Source: Umezawaea beigongshangensis (GTDB lineage Bacteria; Actinomycetota; Actinomycetes; Mycobacteriales; Pseudonocardiaceae). From it: 64,000 bases of DNA. The position numbers and the translations under genes are program-made. Under the pieces are notes generated by a model, which made no database searches, had not been told where the DNA came from, and worked only from the letters and a program-made list of their open reading frames with translations. The stretch lies in assembly GCF_016464305.1 (NCBI RefSeq), contig NZ_JAEIOJ010000008.1, positions 111,181 to 175,180 of the forward strand, in the 5' to 3' direction. Position 1 is the first letter of the stretch, and the number at the start of each line of letters is the position of its first letter. Below, one piece after another: positions 35,080 to 43,747 of the stretch.

Positions 35080-36258
35080 TCAGGCTTCGAGGACGACGGC
35101 CAGGCCCTGACCGACGCCGATGCAGATCGCGGCGAGGCCGAAGCCGCCGCCGCGGCGGCGCAGCTCGTGGGCGAGCTGGCCGACGATCCGGCCGCCGGAC
35201 GCGCCGAGCGGGTGACCGATGGCGATGGCGCCGCCGTTGACGTTGACGATCGCCGGGTCCAGCTCGGGCCAGTCGGCCAGGCAGGCCAGGGACTGGGCGG
35301 CGAACGCCTCGTTCAGCTCGACGGCCACCAGGTCGGACCAGCCGATCCCGGCGCGGCGCAGCGCGATCTCCGCCGCCTCGACCGGACCGACGCCGAACAC
35401 GTCGGGGTCAACGCCAGCGGCTCCGCGACCGGCGACGCGGGCCAGCGGCGTCGCGCCGGTCCGCTCGGCGGCGGCGGCGTCGCCGAGCAGCACGGCCGAC
35501 GCGCCGTCGTTGAGCGGCGAGGCGTTGCCCGCGGTGACCGTGCCGTTCTCCCGGAACACCGTCTTGAGCTTCGCGAGCTTCTCGATCGTGGAGTCGGCGC
35601 GCACGCCCTCGTCGCGGGTCAGCTCGGCGCCCGGCACCGGGACGACGTGCGAGTCGAAGAACCCGGCCTCCTGGGCCGCCGCGGCGTTGCGGTGGCTGAG
35701 CAGGGCGAACTCGTCCTGCTGCGCGCGGTCGATGCCGTAGCGCTCCGCCAGCAGCTCGGTGCTCTCGCCCAGCGACACGGTCCAGCGCCGCGGCATCGCG
35801 GGGTTGACCAGCCGCCAGCCCAGCGTGGTGGAGTGCAGCGTCTCCGAGGCGTTCGGGAACGCCTTCGACGGCTTCTGGAGCACCCACGGCGCACGGCTCA
35901 TCGACTCGACGCCACCGGCGACGACGAGTTCCGCGTCGCCGAGCGCGATCATCCGCGACGCCTGCACCACGGCGTCGAGGCCGGAGCCGCAGAGGCGGTT
36001 GACCGTCGTGCCGGGCACGGAGGTGGACCAGCCGGCGAGCAGGGTGGCCATGCGGGCGACGTTGCGGTTGTCCTCACCGGCCTGGTTGGCGTCGCCGAGG
36101 ATCACCTCGTCGACGGTCGCCGGGTCGAACCCGGTCCGCTCGGCGAGGGCGCGCAGCACGTGCGCGGCCAGGTCGTCGGGCCGGACGCCGGACAGGGCTC
36201 CGCCGTAGCGGCCGAACGGCGTGCGGACCGCGTCGAGGACGAAGACGTCGGTGGTCAC
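35080..36258 (-). CDS. pcaF: Beta-ketoadipyl-CoA thiolase (acetyl-CoA acyltransferase)
   Basis: 392 aa thiolase that cleaves 3-oxoadipyl-CoA to succinyl-CoA and acetyl-CoA. Acylated Cys90 is in TVNRLCGSGLDA, catalytic His in AIGHPLGASGGRI, and the second Cys in AAICIGVGQG. The GTG start at 36258 overlaps the pcaJ stop in GTGA. The specific activity is assigned from its place in the pca operon; sequence alone does not separate it from acetoacetyl-CoA thiolase. Confidence 0.93.
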   Translation of the reverse strand: MTTDVFVLDAVRTPFGRYGGALSGVRPDDLAAHVLRALAERTGFDPATVDEVILGDANQAGEDNRNVARMATLLAGWSTSVPGTTVNRLCGSGLDAVVQASRMIALGDAELVVAGGVESMSRAPWVLQKPSKAFPNASETLHSTTLGWRLVNPAMPRRWTVSLGESTELLAERYGIDRAQQDEFALLSHRNAAAAQEAGFFDSHVVPVPGAELTRDEGVRADSTIEKLAKLKTVFRENGTVTAGNASPLNDGASAVLLGDAAAAERTGATPLARVAGRGAAGVDPDVFGVGPVEAAEIALRRAGIGWSDLVAVELNEAFAAQSLACLADWPELDPAIVNVNGGAIAIGHPLGASGGRIVGQLAHELRRRGGGFGLAAICIGVGQGLAVVLEA

Positions 36259-37007
36259 CGGGCTTCCTCCAGTGCGCGCAGGACGGTCAGCTCCTGCTGG
36301 GTGGGTTCGGGCGTGCGGTCCAGGTCGGGCGAGACCCTCAGCTCCCAGCCGGTCGCGGCGCGCACGTCGTCGACCTCGACTCCGGGGTGCAGCTCGGTCA
36401 GGGTCAGCTCGCCGGTCTCCGGGTCTGGCCGCAGGACGCCGAGGTCGGTGATGACGAGCGTGGGGCCGGCGCCGGGCAGGCCCAGCGCCTCGCGCTCCCC
36501 CCGGCCGCGACCGTGCCCGAACGAGGTGACGAAGTCGACCCGGTCCACGAACGCGCGCGTGCTCTGCCGCACGACCACGAACACCTCGCGGCAGGAGGCG
36601 GCGATCTCCGGCGCGCCGCCCGCGCCGGGCAGCCGCACCTCCGGGTGGTGGTAGTCGCCGCCGATCACGGTGGTGTTGATGTTGCCGAACCGGTCGAGCT
36701 GCGCGGCGCCGAGGAAGCCGACGTCGACGCGGCCGGGCTGGAGCCAGTAGTTGAACACCTCGGGCACGCCGACCACGGCGTCGGCCGTCTCGGCGAGGAC
36801 CCCGTCGCCGATGGACAGCGGCAGCCGGTCGGGCTTCGCGCCGAGGGTGCCGGACTCGTAGATCAGCACGAGGTCGGGCGCGTGGGTGCGGCGGGCGAGG
36901 TTGGCGGCGGTGGAGGGCAGGCCGATGCCCACGAAGCACGAGGTGCCGTCGCGCAGCGCGCGGGAGGCCGCGACGGTCATCGTCTCGTCGGCGGTGCAGG
37001 TGCTCAT
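36255..37007 (-). CDS. pcaJ: 3-oxoadipate CoA-transferase subunit B
   Basis: 250 aa, family I CoA-transferase beta subunit. CFVGIGLPSTAANLARR and LIYESGTLGAKP are typical; Glu51 of ESGTLG is the likely CoA-accepting catalytic residue. With PcaI it moves CoA from succinyl-CoA to beta-ketoadipate. It belongs to the actinobacterial/GctB-like branch rather than the Pseudomonas ENG type. ATG 37007 overlaps the pcaI stop. Confidence 0.92.
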   Translation of the reverse strand: MSTCTADETMTVAASRALRDGTSCFVGIGLPSTAANLARRTHAPDLVLIYESGTLGAKPDRLPLSIGDGVLAETADAVVGVPEVFNYWLQPGRVDVGFLGAAQLDRFGNINTTVIGGDYHHPEVRLPGAGGAPEIAASCREVFVVVRQSTRAFVDRVDFVTSFGHGRGRGEREALGLPGAGPTLVITDLGVLRPDPETGELTLTELHPGVEVDDVRAATGWELRVSPDLDRTPEPTQQELTVLRALEEAR

Positions 37008-37807
37008 CCGAAGACGCTCTCCTTCAGCCACGCGTCGAACGCGCCGCGATCGCGGCTGATCGCGTCCCACGACCTGTAGTACTCGTTGTCCCGCTCGTAG
37101 TAGCCGTGCGCGTAGGACGGGTGGGCGCCGCGCGGCACCTCGGCGACGGCGGTGACGGCCCAGGTGGGCAGCACGACCGCGCCGGGCCGCGGGTCCAGCT
37201 CGTCGACGACCTCCTCGACGGTGACGATGCTGCGCTTCGCGGCGAGCACCGCCTCCTTCTGCACGCCGGTGATGCCCCACAGCTGCACGTTGCCGGCCCG
37301 GTCCGCGCGCTGCGCGTGCACGATCGTCACGTCCGGGTTGAGCGCGGGCACGGCGGTGAGCTGCTCGCCGGTGAACGGGCAGGTGATGGGCTTGATCGTC
37401 TCGGTGACGCGCGCCAGGTCGGTGCCGGTGTAGCCGCGCAGCACCGCGAAGGGCAGGCCGGAGGCCCCGGCGACGTAGCGGTTGGCCATGCCCGCGTGGC
37501 TGTGCTCCTCGATCTCCAGCGGCACGGGCCAGCCGTGCTGCACGGCGTCGCGGAAGCGGTGCAGCGAGCCGACGCCGGGGTTGCCGCCCCAGGAGAAGAT
37601 CAGCTTCCGCGCGCAGCCCGCGCCGACGAGCTGGTCGTAGACGATGTCCGGGGTCATCCGCACGAGGGTCAGGTCCCGCCTGCCGCTGCGGATGATCTCG
37701 TGTCCCGCGGCGACGGGGATGAGGTGCGTGAACCCCTCCAGGGCCACCTGGTCCCCGTCGCGCACCAGGTCGGCGACGGCGTCCGCCAGCGTGGTGAGCG
37801 TTGCCAT
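37004..37807 (-). CDS. pcaI: 3-oxoadipate CoA-transferase subunit A
   Basis: 267 aa, first gene of the pca operon. VALEGFTHLIPVAAGHEIIR and FSWGGNPGVGSLHRFRD are characteristic of family I CoA-transferase alpha subunits of the actinobacterial type. ATG 37807 is 112 bp from the divergent IclR gene start. The eight genes pcaI-J-F-H-G-B-D-C overlap by 4 to 8 bp except at the F-H junction (56 bp), so they make one transcript of about 6.5 kb. Confidence 0.92.
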   Translation of the reverse strand: MATLTTLADAVADLVRDGDQVALEGFTHLIPVAAGHEIIRSGRRDLTLVRMTPDIVYDQLVGAGCARKLIFSWGGNPGVGSLHRFRDAVQHGWPVPLEIEEHSHAGMANRYVAGASGLPFAVLRGYTGTDLARVTETIKPITCPFTGEQLTAVPALNPDVTIVHAQRADRAGNVQLWGITGVQKEAVLAAKRSIVTVEEVVDELDPRPGAVVLPTWAVTAVAEVPRGAHPSYAHGYYERDNEYYRSWDAISRDRGAFDAWLKESVFG

Positions 37808-37876
37808 GTGCGGTCCTCCGGCGAATCGGTGTCGACGAGACTCTGCGGCAGCGGGGTTCCTCCTCTCCAGGGGGGT

Positions 37877-37891
37877 TTCCACTGGGTGGAA
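37877..37891. promoter_or_regulatory. Palindromic operator between pcaI and the IclR regulator gene
   Basis: TTCCACTGGGTGGAA has perfect 6-bp arms with a 3-nt spacer and lies midway in the 112-bp divergent region, 70 bp from pcaI and 29 bp from the regulator start. This is the size and symmetry expected for an IclR-family dimer site. Confidence 0.75.
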
Positions 37892-37919
37892 GCCGTGCCG
37901 GGATGTCATCCTGACCGGT

Positions 37920-38693
37920 GTGCAACGACGACCGCCGGAGGCGGAGTCGGTGGCGAACAGGATCTTCCGCCTGCTCGACGCCTTCTCCCAAGCGCGTCCA
38001 GCGCTGACGCTCTCCGAACTCAGCCGGGCCTCCGGCCTGCCCCTGAGCACGACGCACCGCATGGTGGCCGACCTGACCCGCTGGGGCGCGCTGCAACGCC
38101 GCGACGACGGCGCGTACCACGTGGGACTGCGGCTGTGGGAGCTCGGCTCGCTGACGCCGGGCAGCCTGCGGCTGCGGGAGAACGCCATGCCGTTCATGGA
38201 GGACCTCTGCACGGCGACGCAGCAGAACGTGCAGCTCGCGGTGCTCGACGGCCGGGAGGCGCTGTCGATCGAACGGCTGGCCGCGCGCGGCGCGGTGACG
38301 ATGGCGACCCGCACCGGCAGCCGCTTGCCGCTGCACGCCTCCGGAGTGGGCCTGGTGCTGCTGGCGCACGCCGACCCCGAGTTCCAGGAGCGGGTGCTGG
38401 CCTCTCCGCTGCACCGCTACACGGAGCGCACGAACACCTCGCCCGTGCGGCTGCGGGAGCTGCTGGCCGACACCCGCCGCGACGGGTACGTGATCAGCGT
38501 GCAGCAGATCGAGCTGATCAGCCGGTCCATCGCCGCGCCGGTGCGCGACGCCGACGGGTCGGTGATCGCGGCGCTGTCCGTCGTGGTCCCGGTGGAGGGC
38601 GTCGACGTCCGGACGCTGGTCCCGGCGGTGCGCGCCACGGCGCTGGGCATCTCGCGCTCGCTGGGTGCGCCGATCGCCGGGCGGGGCGGGTGA
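37920..38693 (+). CDS. IclR-family regulator of the pca operon
   Basis: 257 aa from GTG 37920. The N-terminal winged HTH includes LTLSELSRASGLPLSTTHRMV (about 33-53), with wing segment GALQRRDDGAYHVG. The effector domain has VQLAVLDGREALSIERL, the HASGVGLVLLAH helix and IAALSVVVPVEG, as in PcaR/PcaU/PobR proteins that bind protocatechuate or ketoadipate. Divergence from pcaI and the shared palindrome at 37877-37891 support direct control; whether it activates or represses cannot be read from sequence. Confidence 0.9.
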   Translation: MQRRPPEAESVANRIFRLLDAFSQARPALTLSELSRASGLPLSTTHRMVADLTRWGALQRRDDGAYHVGLRLWELGSLTPGSLRLRENAMPFMEDLCTATQQNVQLAVLDGREALSIERLAARGAVTMATRTGSRLPLHASGVGLVLLAHADPEFQERVLASPLHRYTERTNTSPVRLRELLADTRRDGYVISVQQIELISRSIAAPVRDADGSVIAALSVVVPVEGVDVRTLVPAVRATALGISRSLGAPIAGRGG

Positions 38694-38819
38694 ACGGACG
38701 CGAGCCACAGGGCAGGAGCAGGACAGCGGGTGGGCCGTTCGGGTGTTCGCGACGCGGCCTCCTCGTGTCGCCGACGACGAGCCCCTAGGTTCGGCAGGTC
38801 CACCGAGACGTGAAGGGAC

Positions 38820-39314
38820 GTGGCCGTGACACAGTCACCGGACGACCTCCCCGTCGTCGTGCCAGCGGCGGCGGAGGCGCCGAACCCCGAGGCGCTGGCG
38901 CTCGCGGCGGTCGGAGCCGTGGCACGCCGGGACAGCGCCAGCGCCGTGGCGCTGGCCCAGCGGTTGCTCGGCAGCGAGCGGGAGACCCTCGCCGCGGTCG
39001 AGACGCTCGCCGGGATCGTGCTGTTCGGCATCCCGCGCCGCACGCTCGCCCCCGGCACCCGCATCGCCCCGGTCTTCGAGGTCCCGCCCGACCAGGACGC
39101 GAGCGAGTGGCAGCGGGCCGTCGACTCGGCCACCACCCTGCTCACGAGCATCGCCGCCGACAACGCCGTGCTGACCGGCATGACCGTGCGAGCCATGTCG
39201 AACCACGCCCTCGACGTCCTGGTGGTCCTGGTCAAGGCCGCGGCGGCGCGCATAGAGACCTTTGTGGGCCTGGACGGCGACACGGTCGACGCCTACTACG
39301 CGAGCCAACGCTGA
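38820..39314 (+). CDS. Hypothetical alanine-rich cytoplasmic protein
   Basis: 164 aa from GTG 38820; GTG 38826 (VTQSPDD) is 7 nt after GAAGGGA and may be the true start. Mostly helical (LALAAVGAVARRDSASAVAL, TTLLTSIAADNAVLTGMTV), with no signal peptide or recognised domain. A TAGGTT -10 box at 38786-38791 gives a leader of about 30 nt. The stop is followed 7 nt later by the triplet repeat of locus 3. I cannot assign a function. Confidence 0.6.
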   Translation: MAVTQSPDDLPVVVPAAAEAPNPEALALAAVGAVARRDSASAVALAQRLLGSERETLAAVETLAGIVLFGIPRRTLAPGTRIAPVFEVPPDQDASEWQRAVDSATTLLTSIAADNAVLTGMTVRAMSNHALDVLVVLVKAAAARIETFVGLDGDTVDAYYASQR

Positions 39315-39321
39315 CACCCAC

Positions 39322-39378
39322 GAGTTGAGCGTTCGCGCACGACGAGTTGAGCGTTCAGGCACCACGAGTTGAGCGTTC
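39322..39378 (+). repeat. 22-bp triplet repeat, locus 3
   Basis: Three exact GAGTTGAGCGTTC cores start at 39322, 39344 and 39366, 22 bp apart, with 9-nt spacers GCGCACGAC and AGGCACCAC. The first core begins 7 nt after the stop codon of the gene ending at 39314, on the same strand. Confidence 0.9.
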
Positions 39379-39398
39379 GCGCACGACGGCCCGGACGC

Positions 39399-39441
39399 CG
39401 CGAGGCCCGGCACCCCCGAACGGGGGACACCGGGCCTCGCG
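39399..39441. terminator. Bidirectional hairpin terminator
   Basis: 12-bp outer arms (39399-39410 and 39430-39441) enclose a second inner stem CCCCCG/CGGGGG with an AA loop. It lies between the convergent hypothetical gene plus repeat array and the dehydrogenase stop at 39459. Confidence 0.85.
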
Positions 39442-39458
39442 ACACGATCGCGATCAGG

Positions 39459-40448
39459 TCAGCAGAGCACCTGGATCTTGCGCCCCTGCCCGGCCTTGAA
39501 CCGCTCCAGCGCCGGCACGTAGTCGGCGAGCGGGAGACGGTCGCTGATGAAGACGTCCGGGTCGAGCACGCCGTTCGCGAACAGGTCCGCGGCACGCTCG
39601 AAGGAGTGCAGCACCGCCATCGAGCCGGTGATGGTGATCTCCTGGTTGTAGATCTTGTACGGCTCGATCACGGCCCGCGCCGAGTAGTCGGTCACGCCGA
39701 ACTGGAGGAACGTGCCGCCCTTCGCGACCCGGTTGAGGCCGTCCTGGATGGCGCGCTCGTTGCCGGTGGCGTCGATGACGACGTCCCAGCCGCCGGGGCG
39801 GTCCAGCTCGTCGGCGTTCGCCGCCGTCGCCGTCACGCCGAGCTGCTTGGCCGTGGCCAGCCGGTCCGGGTTCAGGTCGACGACCTCGATGCTGGACGCG
39901 CCGGTGAGCTTGCCCAGCTGGAGCATCATCAGGCCCATCGTGCCCGAGCCGTAGATCAGCACGCGGCTGGCCATCTGCGAACGCAGCACGTCGTAGCCCC
40001 GCACCGCGCAGGACAGCGGCTCGATGAGCGCGGCGTCCTCGGTGCGCACGTGGTCCGGCAGCTTGACGCAGTTCGCCACCGGAGCCACCGCGAACTCCGC
40101 CGCGCCACCGGGCTTGCTCACGCCGATGGCGTTCCAGCGCTCGCAGAGGTTGTTGCGGCCCATCCGGCACATGCGGCACTCGTTGCAGTACAGCGACGGG
40201 TCCACCGCGACCCGGTCGCCCACGGCCAGCTCCGTCACGTCCGAGCCGACCTCGACGATCACGCCGGCGAACTCGTGACCGGGCACGATCGGCAGCGTCG
40301 GGGCGAACTCCCCCTGGAGGATGTGCAGGTCCGTGCCGCACAGACCACAGGCAGCGACGTCGACGACGACCTCTCGCGGGCCTGGCGTCGGGTCGGGGAC
40401 GTCGGTCACCTCGACCTGGCCGATGCCGGTGATGACGGCGGCTTTCAC
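39459..40448 (-). CDS. Zinc-dependent medium-chain dehydrogenase (polyol/sorbitol-type)
   Basis: 329 aa MDR enzyme. The catalytic zinc site is C37 in CGLCGTDLH with H58/E59 in PGHEFAG; structural-zinc Cys are at 88, 91, 94 and 102 (CNECRMCRMGRNNLC). The Rossmann motif YGSGTMGLMM is near 165. It is the last gene of the sugar ABC operon (GTGA overlap with the upstream permease), so it likely oxidises the imported polyol, for example sorbitol or a related sugar alcohol, to a ketose. The exact substrate is an inference. Confidence 0.9.
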   Translation of the reverse strand: MKAAVITGIGQVEVTDVPDPTPGPREVVVDVAACGLCGTDLHILQGEFAPTLPIVPGHEFAGVIVEVGSDVTELAVGDRVAVDPSLYCNECRMCRMGRNNLCERWNAIGVSKPGGAAEFAVAPVANCVKLPDHVRTEDAALIEPLSCAVRGYDVLRSQMASRVLIYGSGTMGLMMLQLGKLTGASSIEVVDLNPDRLATAKQLGVTATAANADELDRPGGWDVVIDATGNERAIQDGLNRVAKGGTFLQFGVTDYSARAVIEPYKIYNQEITITGSMAVLHSFERAADLFANGVLDPDVFISDRLPLADYVPALERFKAGQGRKIQVLC

Positions 40449-41266
40449 TTCACAGCTCCCAGCGAGAGGCCCTGGACCAGCTTGTCCTGGGCGGCGAAAC
40501 CGGCGACGAGCACCGGGAAGGACACGATCGTCGCCGCGGCGCACACCTTGGCCAGGAACAGGCCCTGGCTGGTGACGAAACCGGTGAGGAACACCGGCGC
40601 CGTGCCCGCGACCACTCCGGTGAGCACCCTGGCGAACAGCAGCTCGTTCCAGCTGAAGATGAAGCAGATCAGCGCCGTGGCGGCGATGCCGGGCATCGCC
40701 ACGGGCGCGACGACCCTGCGCAGGATCGTGATCAGCCCCGCGCCGTCGATCGCCGCGGCCTCCAGGATCTCCTTGGGGACCTCGGCGAGGAACGAGCGCA
40801 TCAGCCACACGGCGATGGGCAGGTTCATCGACGTGTAGAGCAGCGTCAGGAACGAGATGTTGTCGAGCATCCCGGCGTACTGCGCCACCAGGTAGATCGG
40901 CAGGATGCCCGCGACGACGGGCAGCATCTTGGTGGAGAGGAAGAAGAACAGGACGTCGGTCCACTTCTCCACCGGCTTGATCGACAGCGCGTACGCGGCC
41001 GGGATCGCCAGCAGCAGCACGATCAGCGTCGAACCGATGCTGGCGCTGAAGGAGTTGATCAGCGGCGGCCACGGGCTGATCCCGCCGGTGCCGCCGAAGA
41101 ACTCGGCGTAGCCGTCGAGGGTGATCGGCGCGAGCAGCGACGGCGGGTTGGTCGCCGCGTCGGGCTCGCTGTGCAGCGAGGTGAGCAGCATCCACGCCAC
41201 GGGGGCGAAGAACACGACGGCGGCGATCCAGGCGATGGCGCCCCAGGGCTTCCACGCGCGCTTCAC
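40445..41266 (-). CDS. Carbohydrate ABC transporter permease (MalG type)
   Basis: 273 aa, six membrane helices. The EAA loop near residues 165-185 reads EVPKEILEAAAIDGAG, the contact site for the ATPase. It forms a heterodimer with the MalF-type permease encoded just upstream. GTG 41266 overlaps that gene's stop in GTGA. No ATPase gene is in the operon, so a shared MsiK-type ATPase elsewhere is expected, as is common in actinomycetes. Confidence 0.93.
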   Translation of the reverse strand: MKRAWKPWGAIAWIAAVVFFAPVAWMLLTSLHSEPDAATNPPSLLAPITLDGYAEFFGGTGGISPWPPLINSFSASIGSTLIVLLLAIPAAYALSIKPVEKWTDVLFFFLSTKMLPVVAGILPIYLVAQYAGMLDNISFLTLLYTSMNLPIAVWLMRSFLAEVPKEILEAAAIDGAGLITILRRVVAPVAMPGIAATALICFIFSWNELLFARVLTGVVAGTAPVFLTGFVTSQGLFLAKVCAAATIVSFPVLVAGFAAQDKLVQGLSLGAVK

Positions 41267-42228
41267 GAGCGGACCTCGTCTCGGAACAGGGAGGACACCA
41301 CGCGCAGCGCGAACGTGGCGATGATCATCGAACCGATCACGACCACCACACCCGCGGCCGACGCCTGGCCGTACTCGTGCGCCTGGAAGAAGGTCTGGTA
41401 GATCGTGTACGGCAGGTTCGCCGTGCCGAGCCCGCCCGACGTGATCGTGAAGACCGCGTCGAAGTTCTGCACGATGTAGATGGACCCGAGCAGGCCGCCC
41501 AGCTCCAGGTACTGCCGCAGGTGCGGGAAGGTCAGGTAGCGGAAGACCTGCCACGGCGACGCGCCGTCGATGTGCGCGGCCTCGACCGCGTCCATCGGCC
41601 TGCTCTGGAGCCCCGCCAGCAGGATCAGCATCATGAACGGCGTCCACTGCCACACCAGGGAGGCGACGACGGCGCTCAGCGGCATCTCGCTGATCCACTC
41701 CGGCTGCGGCGGGTTCTGGCTGCCGAACAGGCCCCAGATCCAGGTGAGCACACCGTTGAACAGCCCGTAGGACGGGTTGTAGAGGGCGTGCTTCCAGAGC
41801 AGGGCCGCCGCCACGGGGACGACGAGGAACGGCGCGATGAGCATCGTCCGCACGACGCCCCGGCCGCGGAACTTCGTGTCCAGCAGCAGTGCCAGCCCCA
41901 GCCCGAGGACCAGGCTGATCAGGACCACGGCCGCGGTCAGCACGACGGTCGTGACCACCGAGGAGCGCAGTCCGGCGTCGGTGAACACGGTGAGGTAGTT
42001 GTCGACGCCGGCGAACCCGCGGTTGGTCGGGTCGAGCGAGTTCCAGCGCATGAACGAGATCACCAGCGTCGCCACGAACGGCAGCTGGGTGACCACGATC
42101 AGGAAGATCAGCGCGGGAAGCAGCGGGGCTCGCCGGGCCCAGCGGCTCGCGCCGCCGGGCCCTCTCGGCGGGGTCGGCCGCTCTCGTCGCACCTGCTTCA
42201 CTGGCGGTGGCGCGGTGTCGAGAGTCAT
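41263..42228 (-). CDS. Carbohydrate ABC transporter permease (MalF type)
   Basis: 321 aa. A cytoplasmic N-terminal basic segment precedes six membrane helices. The EAA loop MDAVEAAHIDGASPWQVF near 220-237 contacts the ATPase. The periplasmic sequence RWNSLDPTNRGFAGVDNYL is typical of polyol/sugar CUT1 permeases. ATG 42228 lies 46 bp after the binding-protein gene. Confidence 0.93.
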   Translation of the reverse strand: MTLDTAPPPVKQVRRERPTPPRGPGGASRWARRAPLLPALIFLIVVTQLPFVATLVISFMRWNSLDPTNRGFAGVDNYLTVFTDAGLRSSVVTTVVLTAAVVLISLVLGLGLALLLDTKFRGRGVVRTMLIAPFLVVPVAAALLWKHALYNPSYGLFNGVLTWIWGLFGSQNPPQPEWISEMPLSAVVASLVWQWTPFMMLILLAGLQSRPMDAVEAAHIDGASPWQVFRYLTFPHLRQYLELGGLLGSIYIVQNFDAVFTITSGGLGTANLPYTIYQTFFQAHEYGQASAAGVVVVIGSMIIATFALRVVSSLFRDEVRS

Positions 42229-42274
42229 CGTCGAACTCTCCCTGTCGGTGTTGACGTGCCGATGGGCGTGCGGA

Positions 42275-43630
42275 TCACTTCCGGTACTTCTCGGCGACCT
42301 TCTCGGCCTCCTGCTGGCCTGCGGCCAGTGCCTCCTCGACGGTCTTGCCGCCCGCGATGGCCTCGCTGATCTGCTGCGACACCTTCGTACCCAGGTCGGT
42401 GAACTCGGGGATGCCGACGAACTGGATGCCGGGGGCGGGACGCGGCTGCACGCCGGGGTCGTCGGGGTTGGCGCCCTTGATGGCGGTCTCCGCCTGCTTC
42501 GCGAACGTGCCGCCGGACGCCAGGTACTCCGGACGCTGGTAGGTCGAGGAGCGCTTGCCGTCGGGCACCTTCGACCAGCCGAGCTGCGAGCCGACGAGCT
42601 GCTCGTAGTCCTTGCCGGACGCCCAGGAGATGAACTTCCACGCGGAGTCGGCCTTCTTGCTGGCCTTCTGGACGCCGAACGCCCAGGTGTAGAGCCACTG
42701 CGAGGACTCGGTCTTCACGACCGGCGCCTGCGCGAAGCCGAGCTTGCCCTTGACCGGCGAGTCGTCGGCCTCCAGCAGACCGGCCGCGGACGTGGCGTCG
42801 TACCACATGGCGACCTTGCCCTGCGTCATGTTGTTCAGGCACTCGGCGAACCCGGCCTGCGCCGCGCCGGCCTCGCCGTGGTTGCGCACCAGGTCGACGT
42901 AGAACTTCGTGGCCTCGGTGAACTCGGCACCGTTGACCTGCGCCTGCCAGTCCTGCGTGAACCAGGTACCGCCGAAGGTGTTGACCACGGTGGTCAGCGG
43001 CGCCATGACCTGACCCCAGCCCGGCTGGCCGCGCAGGCAGATGCCCTTCATGCCCGGCTCGGCGCCGTCGGTCTGCGCCGCCAGCTCCGCGACCTGCTGC
43101 CAGGTCGGCTTCTCCGGCATCGTCAGGCCCTTGGCCTCGAAGACGTCCTTGCGGTACATCAGCATCGACGCCTCGCCGTAGAACGGCTCGGCGTAGACCT
43201 TGCCGTCCTCCGCGGTGAGCGCGGTGCGGATCGGCTCCAGGACGTCCTGCTGGTCGAACGCGGCGTCACCGGCGATGTAGTCGTCCAGCGGCGTCAGCCA
43301 GCCGTTCTTCGCGAAGAACGGGGTCTCGTAGTTGCTGATCGTCGCCACGTCGTACTGACCGGCCTGGCTGGAGAAGTCCTGGCTGATCTTGTCGCGGACG
43401 TCGTTCTCGGGCAGCACGGTGAAGTTGACCGTGATACCGGTCGACTTGGTGAAGTTGTCCGCGGTGAGCTTCTGGAGGTCCTGCATCTGCGGGTTGTTCA
43501 CCATGAGGACGTTGATCGACTGGCTGTCGCCTGCCGCACCGCCCCCGCCGGCACCGCTGCAGGCCGCCGTGGCCGCCAGCACCGCGATCGCACCGGCCGC
43601 GACGGCGGCCTTGCGACGGTTAGACGTCAT
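42275..43630 (-). CDS. Extracellular sugar/polyol-binding lipoprotein of the ABC transporter
   Basis: 451 aa. The signal peptide ends AATAACSG (lipobox Cys about 24). The mature protein is a family 1 solute-binding protein (QSINVLMVNNPQMQDLQKL, EPFYGEASMLMYRKDVFEAKG, WYDATSAAG) close in pattern to SmoE/mannitol-sorbitol binders. ATG 43630 has AAGGGAAG upstream. It is the first transport gene; the 117-bp region before it holds its promoter and the inverted repeat CCACC-CCT-GGTGG (43688-43700). Confidence 0.92.
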   Translation of the reverse strand: MTSNRRKAAVAAGAIAVLAATAACSGAGGGGAAGDSQSINVLMVNNPQMQDLQKLTADNFTKSTGITVNFTVLPENDVRDKISQDFSSQAGQYDVATISNYETPFFAKNGWLTPLDDYIAGDAAFDQQDVLEPIRTALTAEDGKVYAEPFYGEASMLMYRKDVFEAKGLTMPEKPTWQQVAELAAQTDGAEPGMKGICLRGQPGWGQVMAPLTTVVNTFGGTWFTQDWQAQVNGAEFTEATKFYVDLVRNHGEAGAAQAGFAECLNNMTQGKVAMWYDATSAAGLLEADDSPVKGKLGFAQAPVVKTESSQWLYTWAFGVQKASKKADSAWKFISWASGKDYEQLVGSQLGWSKVPDGKRSSTYQRPEYLASGGTFAKQAETAIKGANPDDPGVQPRPAPGIQFVGIPEFTDLGTKVSQQISEAIAGGKTVEEALAAGQQEAEKVAEKYRK

Positions 43631-43747
43631 CGTCTTCCCTTTCCACATCACGTTCGGCCTGGAAGTGGCCGCGTCCGACCGCGCCCGCCACCCCTGGTGG
43701 GGTCGCGGGAGCACAACTCGAAAAATCTCAGAACAACCGCTGAGGTC

